A DNA stretch of 64,000 nt, taken from assembly GCA_024236215.1 (NCBI GenBank), contig JACKKX010000001.1, positions 981,501-1,045,500 of the forward strand, given 5' to 3'. Below the pieces are notes generated by a model. The model ran no database searches and had not been told where the DNA came from. It worked only from the letters and a program-made list of their open reading frames with translations. This document shows, in pieces, positions 45,175 to 54,413 of the stretch (position 1 is the first letter of the stretch; every line of letters begins with the position of its first letter). The stretch comes from Novosphingobium sp. GTDB taxonomy: Bacteria; Pseudomonadota; Alphaproteobacteria; Sphingomonadales; Sphingomonadaceae. The translations under genes were made by a program, and so were the position numbers.

Positions 45175-45828
45175 ATGGCATACGCAGATCGTGATACAAC
45201 CAGCGAGAACATCGTTGGCCTCATCGTTTCCGGCGTGATCATTGCCGTTGTCAGCTGGGGGCTGATTTCGGGAATGGCGGTCGAGGGCTTCCGGGCTGTG
45301 GTCAAGAAAGTGACCACGGTCGACATCAAGAAGGAAGAACCCAAGAAGGAACCGCCGCCGCCGCCCAAGAAGGTCGCCGCGCCGCCGCCGATCGTGGCGC
45401 CGCCGCCGAAGATCAACGTCAGCGTGGCGCCGCCGCCGGTGCAGACCGTGGTGACCCCGCCCCCGCAGGCGCCGGTCGTGCCAATCATCGCGCCCCCGGC
45501 TCCGGTGGCACCGCCGCCGCCCAAGTTCCAGCCCAAGCAGCCGCAGCCCAAGGGCCGGTCGACCGAGTGGGTGACAACCAACGACTATCCCTCGCGCGCG
45601 CTGCGCGAAGAGCGTGAAGGCACCACCCGCTTCCGCCTCACCGTCGGTCCCGACGGCAAGGTGACGGACTGCCAGATCACCGGTTCGAGCGGCAGCCCGG
45701 ACCTTGACGATGCGGCCTGCGCCAACCTGCGGCGGCGCGCCCGCTTTGCTCCGGCCACCGATGGCGAAGGTCAGCCGACCACCGGCTACTACGCCAATGC
45801 GGTGCGCTGGCAGATTCCAAAGGATTAA
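45175..45828 (+). CDS. tonB: energy transducer TonB
   Basis: 217 aa. One membrane helix (about 13-33), a Pro-rich spacer with EPKKEPPPPPKK and APPP repeats (about 55-125) that spans the periplasm, and a C-terminal TonB domain from about 130 (TNDYPSRALREEREGTTRFRL, split; QITGSSGSPDLDDAAC). It transmits proton-motive energy from ExbBD to TonB-dependent outer-membrane receptors. It heads the operon tonB-exbB-exbD-exbD. Confidence 0.95.
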   Translation: MAYADRDTTSENIVGLIVSGVIIAVVSWGLISGMAVEGFRAVVKKVTTVDIKKEEPKKEPPPPPKKVAAPPPIVAPPPKINVSVAPPPVQTVVTPPPQAPVVPIIAPPAPVAPPPPKFQPKQPQPKGRSTEWVTTNDYPSRALREEREGTTRFRLTVGPDGKVTDCQITGSSGSPDLDDAACANLRRRARFAPATDGEGQPTTGYYANAVRWQIPKD

Positions 45829-45847
45829 GTTCAACCAAGCCTTTACG

Positions 45848-45865
45848 GCCGGTTTTTGCCGGCCA
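45848..45865 (+). terminator. hairpin in the tonB-exbB gap
   Basis: GGCCGG / CCGGCC, 6 bp, loop TTTTTG. It lies 20 nt after the tonB stop and 37 nt before exbB. There is no U-tract after it, so it is more likely an mRNA processing or attenuation hairpin than a full terminator. Confidence 0.4.
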
Positions 45866-45902
45866 AACCATCCATTCAAATTCTTCTTGAGAGGGACACT
45901 CC

Positions 45903-46670
45903 ATGCAAATCCTTAAGCTTCTGGCCGATGCACCCGCCAACGCCGCGCCCCAGACCCAGTTCGGCATCAAGGAAGCCCTGATGCCGCACGGCGAACCCAA
46001 CTGGGTTGGCATTGTCGTGCTCATCCTGCTGGTCATCATGCTGTTCGGCTCGCTCTTCATCCTGTTCACCAAGTGGTATGACCAGAACAAGATCCTGGGC
46101 CAGTACGCCAACCTGAAGGCCAATTTCTGGCGCGCTCCCTCGCTCAAGGAAGGCGCCGCCAAGCTCGAGAAGGACAGCGCCTGGCGCCAGATCGTCGACG
46201 ACGGCCTTGCCGCAGAAGAAACCCACAGCAAGATGACCGACGCGATGGAAGCGCACGACTGGCTGCACGGTTCGCTGGCCCGCTCGGAAGCCTCGATCAA
46301 CTCCTACCTCGCCAAGGGCCTTCCCTGGCTGGCCACCACCGGCGCGACCGCTCCGTTCATCGGGCTGTTCGGTACGGTTATCGGTATCTACCGCGCGCTG
46401 ATCAACATCGGCATCGCCGGTTCGGCCTCGATCGACAAGGTTGCCGGTCCGGTCGGTGAAGCGCTGATCATGACCGCGATCGGTCTGCTCGTCGCGGTGC
46501 CCGCGGTGCTTGCCTACAACTACCTGCAGGGCCGCAACAAGCGCATCGCCGAACTGCTGACCGGCTTCTCGACCGATGTTCTTGCCTACATCAACTCGAA
46601 GGGCGCGGTTAAGCCGGCTGCTGCGGCCGCCAAGCCCGCCGCCGCTCCCGCTCCGGCCGCCAAGAAGTAA
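45903..46670 (+). CDS. exbB: ExbB proton-channel protein (MotA/TolQ/ExbB family)
   Basis: 255 aa. Three membrane segments: one near residues 37-58 (VGIVVLILLVIMLFGSLFIL), two around 130-180 with the conserved TTGATAPFIGLFGTVIGIY and LIMTAIGLLVAVPAVLAYN. It forms the pentameric channel that uses proton flow with ExbD to energise TonB. The C-terminal tail is Ala/Pro/Lys-rich. GAGAGGG precedes the ATG. Third-party family members include TolQ, but the TonB neighbour settles the role. Confidence 0.95.
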   Translation: MQILKLLADAPANAAPQTQFGIKEALMPHGEPNWVGIVVLILLVIMLFGSLFILFTKWYDQNKILGQYANLKANFWRAPSLKEGAAKLEKDSAWRQIVDDGLAAEETHSKMTDAMEAHDWLHGSLARSEASINSYLAKGLPWLATTGATAPFIGLFGTVIGIYRALINIGIAGSASIDKVAGPVGEALIMTAIGLLVAVPAVLAYNYLQGRNKRIAELLTGFSTDVLAYINSKGAVKPAAAAAKPAAAPAPAAKK

Positions 46671-46792
46671 GCCGCCAAGCATGGCCCGGGCGGAAGCCAG
46701 CTTCCCCCGGGTCCGGCTTTCTGACCGGTTGCTGGCCAGGGCGCCCCGCGCGCCAGACAGCGACCGGACAACGCAAGGATAGGATGTAACCC

Positions 46793-47329
46793 ATGGCGAT
46801 TTCGGTAGGCGGCGCCGGCGCGGAAGAAAAGCCGATGTCGGACATCAACACCACGCCCCTCGTGGACGTGATGCTGGTGCTGCTGATCATCTTCCTCATC
46901 GCGGTTCCGGTCGCCATTCAGACGATCGAAAAGCTGCACATTCCGGTCATGGCTTCGGTAGAATCGAAGGACAAGGTCGAGAACCTGCTGCTGACCGTCA
47001 GCACCTCCGACTCTTCGGGTCGCAGCGCTGGCGATCCGGGGTTCGAAGGCGCTTCGACCTACGGCGAATGCCGGATCTATTTCAACAACATCACGCCCGT
47101 CGATTCGAACGAACTGCGCGATCTGGCCTTCAAGCGGCTCGACGCGATCGTGAAGAAGGCTGGCGGCCCCGAAGCGCTCGTCGCCAACCCGGAACTGGTC
47201 CCGCAGGTCCATATCCGCGGTGACGTCAACGCTCCGTGGCGCTGCATCGCTGGCGCGATCTTCAACGTCCAGATCTCGGGCTATCCGACGGTGGGCTTCA
47301 TTTCGACCCCGGTTGATCCCAACGGGTAA
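46793..47329 (+). CDS. exbD: ExbD biopolymer transport protein, first copy
   Basis: 178 aa. The short cytoplasmic head (EEKPMSDINTTPLVDVMLVL) carries the conserved membrane Asp in PLVDVML, followed by one helix (LLIIFLIAVPVAI) and a periplasmic domain. With a second ExbD next door it may form a mixed dimer inside the ExbB ring. Its periplasmic domain is about 25 residues longer than that of the second copy and includes two cysteines (GECRIYF, WRCIAGA), which could form a disulfide. 122 bp separate it from exbB. Confidence 0.94.
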   Translation: MAISVGGAGAEEKPMSDINTTPLVDVMLVLLIIFLIAVPVAIQTIEKLHIPVMASVESKDKVENLLLTVSTSDSSGRSAGDPGFEGASTYGECRIYFNNITPVDSNELRDLAFKRLDAIVKKAGGPEALVANPELVPQVHIRGDVNAPWRCIAGAIFNVQISGYPTVGFISTPVDPNG

Positions 47330-47381
47330 TCCGGCTGTCCGGCTGAAGCAGGCCGCAACCATTTTTCAGGAGTAAACCACC

Positions 47382-47840
47382 ATGGCAATGTCAGGCGGCA
47401 AGGACGATGGCGAGCCGATGATGGAAATGAACACGACGCCGCTTATCGACGTCATGCTCGTTCTGCTCATCATGTTCATCATCACCATCCCTCCGGCGAC
47501 CCACTCGGTGAACATCGACCTGCCCAACCCGTCGGCCCCGCCGCCGGATGTCGTGGTCAAGCGCGACAAGAACAAGCTGGTCATCACCGCGGACAACCAG
47601 ATCCTGTGGAACGGGACCGTGCTCGACGGCGGACAGCTGCTCGGCACGCTCCAGTCGACCATGGCGATCAAGCCCGAACCCGAGTTGCAGTTCCAGCCCG
47701 ACCCGCAGGCGCCCTATGACACCGCGGCCCAGGTGCTGAACATCATCAAGGGATCCGGGGTGACCGCATTCGGTTTCGTCGGCAACGAACAGTTCTCCGA
47801 ATTCGGCAAGGCCCCGAATGCCCCCAAGGCGACGATGTAG
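47382..47840 (+). CDS. exbD: ExbD biopolymer transport protein, second copy
   Basis: 152 aa. Same plan as the first copy: MMEMNTTPLIDVMLVLLIMF with the membrane Asp, one helix and a periplasmic domain (NKLVITADNQILWNG, VLDGGQLLGTLQ). No cysteines. The two copies differ enough to be ancient paralogues; many sphingomonads and xanthomonads have such pairs, and the second ExbD is needed for only some substrates in Xanthomonas. Ribosome-binding site AGGAG precedes it, and a strong terminator follows. Confidence 0.94.
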   Translation: MAMSGGKDDGEPMMEMNTTPLIDVMLVLLIMFIITIPPATHSVNIDLPNPSAPPPDVVVKRDKNKLVITADNQILWNGTVLDGGQLLGTLQSTMAIKPEPELQFQPDPQAPYDTAAQVLNIIKGSGVTAFGFVGNEQFSEFGKAPNAPKATM

Positions 47841-47869
47841 GCCCAGTCGAACCTCGGCAACGAACCAGA

Positions 47870-47898
47870 GGGGGCGGAACGATCCGCCCCCTTTTTTT
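47870..47898 (+). terminator. rho-independent terminator of the TonB operon
   Basis: Perfect 9-bp stem GGGGGCGGA / TCCGCCCCC with a 4-nt loop, followed by seven T at 47892-47898. It lies 30 nt after the second exbD stop. Confidence 0.93.
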
Positions 47899-47960
47899 GT
47901 CAGGCATGTCGCCGCCTATCCCCGCGATCGATCGCTGCCAAGGTGATCCCCCGCTGAGAC

Positions 47961-50414
47961 TCAGTCCGTCTCGGCTTGCCCGCTGGCGCGCATTGCCGCT
48001 CCCGCCAGGCTCTCCGCCTCGAACAGCAATTCGTCGTCGGCCATGCCCTGCGGCATGCTCTCGCGCCCGATCATCACCAGCACCGGAACCGCCAGCGGGC
48101 TGACCTGGTTGAGCCGGACATGGCGAACCTCGCGCCCGGCCCGATCGAGCAATCCGGCGAGCCGCGCCACGTCGGTCATCCGCGCCCGGGCATCGGCCCA
48201 GGCGGCATCGATCAGCACGTGATCGGGCTCGTATTTGCGCAGGACATCGTAGATCAGATCGGTCGAGAAGGTCACTTGCCGCCCGGTCTTGCGTTTGCCG
48301 GGGTGCTGCCGCTCGACCAGACCCGAGATCACTGCTACCTCGCGAAAGGCGCGGCGCAGCAGGTAGCTTTCCTGAACCCATTCGACGAATTCGTGGGTCA
48401 GAATGTCGGGTGAAAGCAGCGCGGCAGGATCCTCGATCGGCCTCAGCCCCCAGACCGCCAGCGCATAGTCATTGGCAACGAAGCCCAGCGGCGCCAGACC
48501 GCGCTCCTCCATCCGCCGCGTCACCAGCATGCCCAGCGACTGGTGCGCCGGCCAGCCTTCGAAGGTGTAGAAGACGCAGTAATGGCGCCTTTCATGCGGG
48601 AAGGTTTCGACCAGAAGCGTCCCCGGTTCGGGCAGCGCCGATCGCCAGTCCTGCATTTCGAGCCATTCGCGCAGATCGTCGGGGAAGCGGGCCCAGCCCG
48701 CCCGGTCCGCCATCAGGCCCTGCACCCTTTGCGAGAGGTGGGTGGTGAGCGGCATGCGCGCACCCATGTAGCTGGGGATCGCACCCGAACCCTTGGCCGC
48801 GCGGACCAGCAGCTGCGTTTCGCGGATCGCTTCGACTTCCAGATCAAGCCCCGCAAAGCGGAAGGTCGCACCAGGCCGCAGGCTGGCGGCGAAATTCTCT
48901 TCGACCCGCCCCAGCGAGCGGCCGTTGCGGAAGGCCACCTCAACCATCTCCGCATCGAGGATGATCCCGGCGTTGAGGCGGTGGCGCGCGGCGTGTTCGG
49001 GGTGGGTCAGTCGCCACAACCCGTCCCGGCCCTGAACGATCCGTCGCAGCTTCTCGTAGGCGCGCAGCGCATAGCCCCCGGTGGCAACGAAATCGATCAC
49101 CCGCCGCCAGCCGGCCCCGTCGAGCCAGCGGTAGGCGCGCGCCGTGCGCACTTCGGCCAGCAGAGCGGCGGCATCGAACGGCCCGGCACAGGCCCGGCCC
49201 ATGACATGCTGGGCCAGAACGTCGAGCCCGCCCGCGCGGAACTCCTCGCCGTCGCGTTGGCCCTCGACCACGGCTTGCTGCGCGGCGAACGCCTCAAGGA
49301 ATTCAAAGCGGTTGCCCGGAACCAGCAGCGCCTTGCTCGGCTGGTCGAGCCGGTGGTTGGCCCGTCCGATCCGTTGCAGCAGCCGCGACGAGCCCTTGGG
49401 CGCACCCATCTGCACCACCAGATCGATATCGCCCCAGTCCACCCCCAGATCGAGGCTGGCGGTACAGACCAGCGCGCGCAGCTCGCCCCGCGCCATCGCC
49501 CCTTCGACCTTGCGCCGCGCCTCTTTCGAGAGCGAGCCGTGATGGATCCCGATCGGCAGGTGATCTTCGTTGGCATCCCACAACTTCTGAAAGATGAATT
49601 CGGCCAGAAACCGCGTGTTGGTGAAAACCAGCGTGGTGCGGTGCGCCCGGATCGCATCGTAGAGCTGGGGCACCGCCCAGGCGGCGGCGTGGCCGCCCCA
49701 GGGCACGCGGGCATCCTCGGGCAGGAGGATCGCCAGCTCGGGCGCGGCGCCTTGCTCTCCTTCGACCAGCGCGACCCGCTCCGCCTCGCCATCCGGCGCC
49801 AGCCAGCCGCGGTAGTCGTCCGGATCGGCCAGTGTTGCCGAGAGCGCCACGCGCTGCATCGCCGGGGCCAGTGCCTGAAGCCGGGTCAACGCCAGCGCCA
49901 GCAGATCGCCGCGCTTGGTGTTGGCAAAGGCATGGACCTCGTCGATCACCACCCGCTTGAGCGTGGCGAACAGCACATCCGCCTCCGGGTAGGACAGCAG
50001 CAGGGATAGCGATTCGGGCGTGGTCAGCAGCACGTGCGGGGGCCGCGCACGCTGGCGGGCCTTGCGTTCGGACGGCGTATCCCCGCTGCGCGTCTCGATC
50101 CTGAGCGGCAGGTCCAGATCGGCAACCGGCGCCAGCAGGTTGCGCTGGACATCGTGGGCCAGGGCCTTGAGCGGCGAGACATAGAGCGTGTGCAGTCCCT
50201 CGGGCGGAGCCGACGGCGCCAGCGCGGATGGACAGAAATCCGCCAGGGTGGGCAGGAAGCCCGCCAACGTCTTGCCCGCGCCGGTATCGGCCACCAGCAG
50301 GGCGTGACGGCCAGCCCGTGCAACCTCCAGCATTTCCGCCTGGTGCCGCCGCAGCCGCCAGCCGCGCGCGGCGAACCATGCAGCAAGTTCGGGGGGAAGC
50401 GCCGGGGCGGTCAT
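47961..50414 (-). CDS. Lhr-like DEXH helicase (ligase-associated DNA damage response type)
   Basis: 817 aa. A superfamily-2 helicase: Walker A VADTGAGKTLAGF, DEVH box (VVIDEVHAF), SAT motif VALSATLAD and the second RecA-like domain with LDLGVDWGD and QRIGRANHR, then the Lhr-type C-terminal domain. The layout fits the ligase-associated DEXH box helicase family, which usually sits with a DNA ligase, an MBL-fold exonuclease and PdeM. None of those is adjacent; it ends convergent with the exbD terminator and starts divergent from an MgtC-like gene. Start ATG 50414 is good. Confidence 0.92.
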   Translation of the reverse strand: MTAPALPPELAAWFAARGWRLRRHQAEMLEVARAGRHALLVADTGAGKTLAGFLPTLADFCPSALAPSAPPEGLHTLYVSPLKALAHDVQRNLLAPVADLDLPLRIETRSGDTPSERKARQRARPPHVLLTTPESLSLLLSYPEADVLFATLKRVVIDEVHAFANTKRGDLLALALTRLQALAPAMQRVALSATLADPDDYRGWLAPDGEAERVALVEGEQGAAPELAILLPEDARVPWGGHAAAWAVPQLYDAIRAHRTTLVFTNTRFLAEFIFQKLWDANEDHLPIGIHHGSLSKEARRKVEGAMARGELRALVCTASLDLGVDWGDIDLVVQMGAPKGSSRLLQRIGRANHRLDQPSKALLVPGNRFEFLEAFAAQQAVVEGQRDGEEFRAGGLDVLAQHVMGRACAGPFDAAALLAEVRTARAYRWLDGAGWRRVIDFVATGGYALRAYEKLRRIVQGRDGLWRLTHPEHAARHRLNAGIILDAEMVEVAFRNGRSLGRVEENFAASLRPGATFRFAGLDLEVEAIRETQLLVRAAKGSGAIPSYMGARMPLTTHLSQRVQGLMADRAGWARFPDDLREWLEMQDWRSALPEPGTLLVETFPHERRHYCVFYTFEGWPAHQSLGMLVTRRMEERGLAPLGFVANDYALAVWGLRPIEDPAALLSPDILTHEFVEWVQESYLLRRAFREVAVISGLVERQHPGKRKTGRQVTFSTDLIYDVLRKYEPDHVLIDAAWADARARMTDVARLAGLLDRAGREVRHVRLNQVSPLAVPVLVMIGRESMPQGMADDELLFEAESLAGAAMRASGQAETD

Positions 50415-50500
50415 CTGCCAAATGTGGGTGCATCGGCGCCGGGAAGGAAGAACAAAAGTTTGCCCTTCCCAGCAGGTCGCGCGGCTGTCACATCGAAGCC

Positions 50501-51775
50501 ATGCAGATCGACGGTCTTCCCAGCTATGCCGAGCTGTCCGGCATCGCCCTGGCGCTGGCGTTGGGTCTGCTGGTGGGAATCCAGCGCGGCTGGGCCCTGC
50601 GCCGGCAAAGCGGGGGGAGCCGGTTCGCCGGGGTTCGCACCTATGGCCTGCTCGGTCTGGCGGGCGGGATCGCCGGGGCGCTTCAGGTCAGGGCATCGGG
50701 GCTGGCAACCGTGCTGCTGGCGGCCTGTGCGGCGCTGGTGGTACTGGGATACTGGCGCGCCAGCAGGCGCGGCACGAATATCAGCGGCACGGCCAGCCTG
50801 ACCGGCCTGATCTGCCTCGCGGCGGGCTTCCTGGCCGGAAGCGACGAGTTTGCCCTGGCCAGCGCCGCCACCGGGGTAACCGTGCTGGTGCTGTCGCTGC
50901 GCAGCCGGCTGCACCACCTGCTCAGCCACATCGACGAGCAGGAGATGATGGCGATAGCCCGCTTCGCGCTTATCGCGCTGGTGATCCTGCCGCTGCTTCC
51001 CGACGCGCCCTATGGCCCCTATGGTGCCTGGCGGCCGCGCCAGCTGTGGCTGATCGTAGTGCTGGTTTCGGGCTTTTCCTTTGCCGGCTATGTCGCCGCG
51101 CGGGTTCTGGGACCGCGGCTGGGGGTGCTGGCGACATCCACCGCCGGGGCGCTGGTTTCCTCCACCGCTGTCACCGCCTCGCTGGCGGGCAAGATGCACG
51201 AAGAGGCGATCGACCCCGCGCTGGGCAACGCGGGCGTGTCGCTGGCCTCGGCGGTGATGTTCGCCCGGGTCATGCTGCTGAGCGCCGCGCTGGCGGGCTT
51301 TGCCTTGCCAACGCTTGCCACGCTGGCGGTTCCGGGGATGCTGGTGAGCCTGGCCGCCACAGCGCTGATCCTGCGCAACCGCCGCGATGGCACCGCGCCC
51401 GAAGCGGCGGAGATGGGACTGCGCAATCCATTTGACATCAAGCCCGCGCTGGCTCTGATGGCGCTGACCATGGTGCTGACGGTTGTCGCCCACTGGATGC
51501 TGGCGCGCTATGGCGATACCGGCCTGGCAACGGTGCTGGCGATTTCGGGCGTGGTCGATGTCGATTCGGCGATCATCACCATGGGCAATCTGCCCGCCGG
51601 CACGCTCGAGCCGCGTATTGCCGGGCTGATCCTGATGCCGCCGGTGGTGCTCAACTCGCTGTTCAAGTCCGCCACGTTGATCTCGATCGCAGGGCGCCGG
51701 AACGGCTGGAGCGGCGCGGCGGCGATGATCGCCAGCATCCTGGCCTCGGCCGCGGCGCTGCCCCTGGCTCTCTGA
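50501..51775 (+). CDS. MgtC/SapB-DUF4010 membrane protein
   Basis: 424 aa from ATG 50501 (MQIDGLPSYAELSG). About twelve hydrophobic helices. The N-terminal MgtC-like part has the family's ALALGLLVGIQRGW and GVRTYGLLGLAGG; the C-terminal part (GYVAARVLGPRLG, STAGALVSSTAVTASLAG, SGVVDVDSAIITMGNL) is DUF4010. Single-domain MgtC proteins are linked to magnesium limitation and virulence; the two-domain form is unstudied to my knowledge. The frame extends upstream to 50228 across the helicase start. It converges on the phosphohexomutase gene with a 4-bp gap. Confidence 0.88.
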   Translation: MQIDGLPSYAELSGIALALALGLLVGIQRGWALRRQSGGSRFAGVRTYGLLGLAGGIAGALQVRASGLATVLLAACAALVVLGYWRASRRGTNISGTASLTGLICLAAGFLAGSDEFALASAATGVTVLVLSLRSRLHHLLSHIDEQEMMAIARFALIALVILPLLPDAPYGPYGAWRPRQLWLIVVLVSGFSFAGYVAARVLGPRLGVLATSTAGALVSSTAVTASLAGKMHEEAIDPALGNAGVSLASAVMFARVMLLSAALAGFALPTLATLAVPGMLVSLAATALILRNRRDGTAPEAAEMGLRNPFDIKPALALMALTMVLTVVAHWMLARYGDTGLATVLAISGVVDVDSAIITMGNLPAGTLEPRIAGLILMPPVVLNSLFKSATLISIAGRRNGWSGAAAMIASILASAAALPLAL

Positions 51776-51779
51776 ACAA

Positions 51780-53186
51780 TCAGTGCCCGGCCTGCGGCCC
51801 GCGCTTGAGGCCGGACTGCGCCAATTGGGCGTCGATCTGGGCAAGCAGCCGCTCCAGCCCCGCCTGTTCCTCGCTTTCGGCACGGGCGACCAGCACGTCC
51901 TGCGTGTTGGACGCGCGCAGCAGCCACCAGCCATCGGGGGTTGAAACGCGCACCCCATCGGTCGCGTCGACATCGGCCCCCGTCGCCACGAGCCGGGCCT
52001 TGACCTCGTCCACCACGCCGAACTTGCGGCTCTCGTCCACCTGGAAGCGCAGCTCGGGGGTGTTGACCAGCGCGGGCATGGCGCCGCGCAGCGCGGTGAC
52101 CGAGCGGCCCAGCCGGGCCGAGGCCGCGATCAGCCGCACCGCGGCATAGAGCGCATCGTCGAAACCATAGAACTGGTGCGCGAAGAACACGTGCCCGCTC
52201 ATTTCCCCGGCCAGCGGCGCGGAAACTTCCTTCATTTTGGATTTGATAAGGCTGTGTCCGGTTTTCCACATAAGCGGCCGTCCACCAAGGCTTGCGATCT
52301 TTTCGTATAGCGCCCGCGATGCCTTCACATCCGCGATAATCGTGGATCCGGGCAACTGCTGGAGCAGATCCTCGGCATAGATCATGAGCAACTGGTCACC
52401 CCAGATCACCCGCCCTTCTCCGTCGATCGCGCCGATCCGGTCGCCATCGCCGTCGAAGGCAATTCCGAAATCGAGGTTCTTGTCCGCGACCAGCGCCTTC
52501 AGATCGGCGAGGTTCTTCTCCTCGGTAGGATCGGGATGATGGTTCGGGAACGTCCCGTCGACTTGGGTGAAGAGAAGATGGTGTTCGCCAGGAAGCTTTT
52601 GCGTCAGGAGTTCGAGGGCGGGGCCGGCGGCCCCATTGCCGGCATCCCAGCCGATGCGGAGACCCGAAAGGCGCGCGGGATCGATCCCGGCCAGCCCTTC
52701 GACCAGCCGGTCGACATAGGCATGGAGGACCTCGCGGCCTTCGCTGCTGCCGCTGCCGTCGATCCAGTCCCCCTGCGCCGCCATCCGGCCGAGGTTCTGG
52801 ATGTCTTCGCCGAAGAACGGACGGCCAAGAAATACCATCTTGAAGCCATTGTAATTGGCGGGATTGTGGCTGCCAGTTATCTGAATGCCGCCCTGCACAT
52901 CTTCGGCTGAAGCCTCGGCATAGTAGAGCATCGGGGTTGGCCCCATGCCCACTCGCACCACGTCCACGCCGCTGGCGGTCAGCCCTTCGACCAGGGCCTT
53001 TTCGAGCACCGAAGAACTGGTCCGCCCGTCATAGCCAACCGCCACCCTGGTTCCGCCGGCACGGCGCAGCAGCGTGGCGAACCCACGCCCGATTGCATAG
53101 GCGTCGGCCTCGTCCAGGGTTTCGCCAACGATCCCGCGAATATCGTATTCGCGCAGCACCGTGGGGTGGAACTGATGGCTTTTCAT
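51780..53186 (-). CDS. phosphomannomutase/phosphoglucomutase
   Basis: 468 aa, alpha-D-phosphohexomutase superfamily, close to AlgC-type bifunctional PMM/PGM. The phosphoserine loop is [11 protein letters not shown], the metal loop is [12 protein letters not shown] and the sugar-binding loop EMSGHVFF. It interconverts mannose or glucose 6- and 1-phosphates for nucleotide-sugar, LPS and exopolysaccharide synthesis. Start ATG 53186 overlaps the J-domain gene's stop by 4 nt, so the two are coupled. It could serve the WcaI-type glycosyltransferase at 1.4 kb. Confidence 0.94.
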   Translation of the reverse strand: MKSHQFHPTVLREYDIRGIVGETLDEADAYAIGRGFATLLRRAGGTRVAVGYDGRTSSSVLEKALVEGLTASGVDVVRVGMGPTPMLYYAEASAEDVQGGIQITGSHNPANYNGFKMVFLGRPFFGEDIQNLGRMAAQGDWIDGSGSSEGREVLHAYVDRLVEGLAGIDPARLSGLRIGWDAGNGAAGPALELLTQKLPGEHHLLFTQVDGTFPNHHPDPTEEKNLADLKALVADKNLDFGIAFDGDGDRIGAIDGEGRVIWGDQLLMIYAEDLLQQLPGSTIIADVKASRALYEKIASLGGRPLMWKTGHSLIKSKMKEVSAPLAGEMSGHVFFAHQFYGFDDALYAAVRLIAASARLGRSVTALRGAMPALVNTPELRFQVDESRKFGVVDEVKARLVATGADVDATDGVRVSTPDGWWLLRASNTQDVLVARAESEEQAGLERLLAQIDAQLAQSGLKRGPQAGH

Positions 53187-53476
53187 TGACCGCCTTCCTG
53201 TCGTTCTAGGCGCGCCAGCAACAGGTCGCGGGCGCGATTGGCCTCATGCACCTGTTCGTTGGTCCCGCCGCGATCGGGATGAACGCAGGCAAGCAAACGG
53301 CGATGCGCATCAAGCACTTCCTCGCGCCTAGCGCCGCGATCGACCCCAAGCAAGGCGCGCGCCTGGGCTTCCGCCTGCGCGCGCTCCGATGTGGCCCACA
53401 GCTGCCAGGGCCATTGCCCGGTCAGCGCGCGCACCAGCAGCGAAGCAAGCAGGGCGATGACGATCAGGCGGCCCAT
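53183..53476 (-). CDS. membrane-anchored J-domain protein
   Basis: 97 aa. An N-terminal helix ([17 protein letters not shown]) then a short J domain: [22 protein letters not shown] and the diagnostic HPD in [15 protein letters not shown]. The layout resembles the Tim14/DnaJ-like one-helix co-chaperones of alphaproteobacteria and mitochondria, which stimulate an Hsp70 at the membrane. No dnaK is nearby. It is translationally coupled to the phosphohexomutase gene and lies 14 bp after mipZ. Confidence 0.88.
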   Translation of the reverse strand: MGRLIVIALLASLLVRALTGQWPWQLWATSERAQAEAQARALLGVDRGARREEVLDAHRRLLACVHPDRGGTNEQVHEANRARDLLLARLERQEGGQ

Positions 53477-53490
53477 CGTGCCGGTTCCTG

Positions 53491-54309
53491 TCAGCCCTGC
53501 GCCGCCAGCGCCAGTTCGGGCTCACGCCGCGCGGGAACCGGCAGGCGCAGCTGCGCCAGCAGCGCGCGCAGTTCCTGCCGGGCGACCAAGTGACTGGTGC
53601 CCAGCTCTCCCAGATGGCCCTTGTCGAGCAGGGTCAGCCCCGAGGGGAACAGCTCACGGTAGATCACGCGTTCCGAAAGCCCGTTGGCGATGCGAAAGCC
53701 GACGCGCTTGGAAAGCTCGGTCAGCGCCTGGTCGAGCCGGCGCATGTTGCGCGCCTCGATATGGCCGGTGCGGTTGCGCACCACCACCCAGTCCATCTCG
53801 CGCCGGTTCTCGCGGATGCCGGTCATCGCGCGCTTCTTGCGCGCCTCCCAGATCAGCTCGGCATAGAACGACAGGCGGCGGACCTTGAAAGTCTCCGCAT
53901 CGACCTGCCCGATCAGGTCGAAATCGACAAAACTGTCATTGAGCGGCGTGACCAGCGTATCGGCCCCGGTCGCGACATGGCGGGCCAGCGGATCGTCGCG
54001 GCCCGGGGTGTCGAAGAGCACGAAATCCATGCCTTCGCCCATTTCCCGCGCCATCAGATCGAGTTCGGCGGGATCGTCGCCGCGATAGACCGCGAAGCTG
54101 GCGCTGGGCAGCTCGATCCCGCGCCGCCGCATGGTCTCGGCCCGGTTCTCCAGATAGCGGTGCAGCGTGCGCTGGCGCGAATCGAGATCGATCGCCGCCA
54201 CCCGCGCGCCCTGATAGGCCAGCGCGATCGCCACATGGACCGCCGTGGTCGATTTGCCGGTCCCGCCCTTTTCGTTGGCAAACACGATTCGGTGAGGAGC
54301 ATGGGGCAT
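53491..54309 (-). CDS. mipZ: division-plane positioning ATPase MipZ (ParA family)
   Basis: 272 aa from ATG 54309 (MPHAPHRIVFANEKGG). The deviant Walker A NEKGGTGKSTT contains the signature Lys (K14) of ParA/MinD proteins. Length and C-terminal pattern (RKKRAMTGIRENRREMDWVV, split; RVGFRIANGLSERVIYRELFPSG) match MipZ, which forms a gradient from the ParB-bound poles and inhibits FtsZ there. The frame is open to 54375 with no homology. mipZ diverges from panC over about 100 bp. Confidence 0.92.
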   Translation of the reverse strand: MPHAPHRIVFANEKGGTGKSTTAVHVAIALAYQGARVAAIDLDSRQRTLHRYLENRAETMRRRGIELPSASFAVYRGDDPAELDLMAREMGEGMDFVLFDTPGRDDPLARHVATGADTLVTPLNDSFVDFDLIGQVDAETFKVRRLSFYAELIWEARKKRAMTGIRENRREMDWVVVRNRTGHIEARNMRRLDQALTELSKRVGFRIANGLSERVIYRELFPSGLTLLDKGHLGELGTSHLVARQELRALLAQLRLPVPARREPELALAAQG

Positions 54310-54413
54310 GGACACGGCAGGCAGGGCTCGCTTCAAAGGGTTGATGTCCGCTGCAGCGCAGCATAGGAGCGGCACAACAGCCGCCCGAGCTTTCTACCCG
54401 AGGGGATTTGCGC

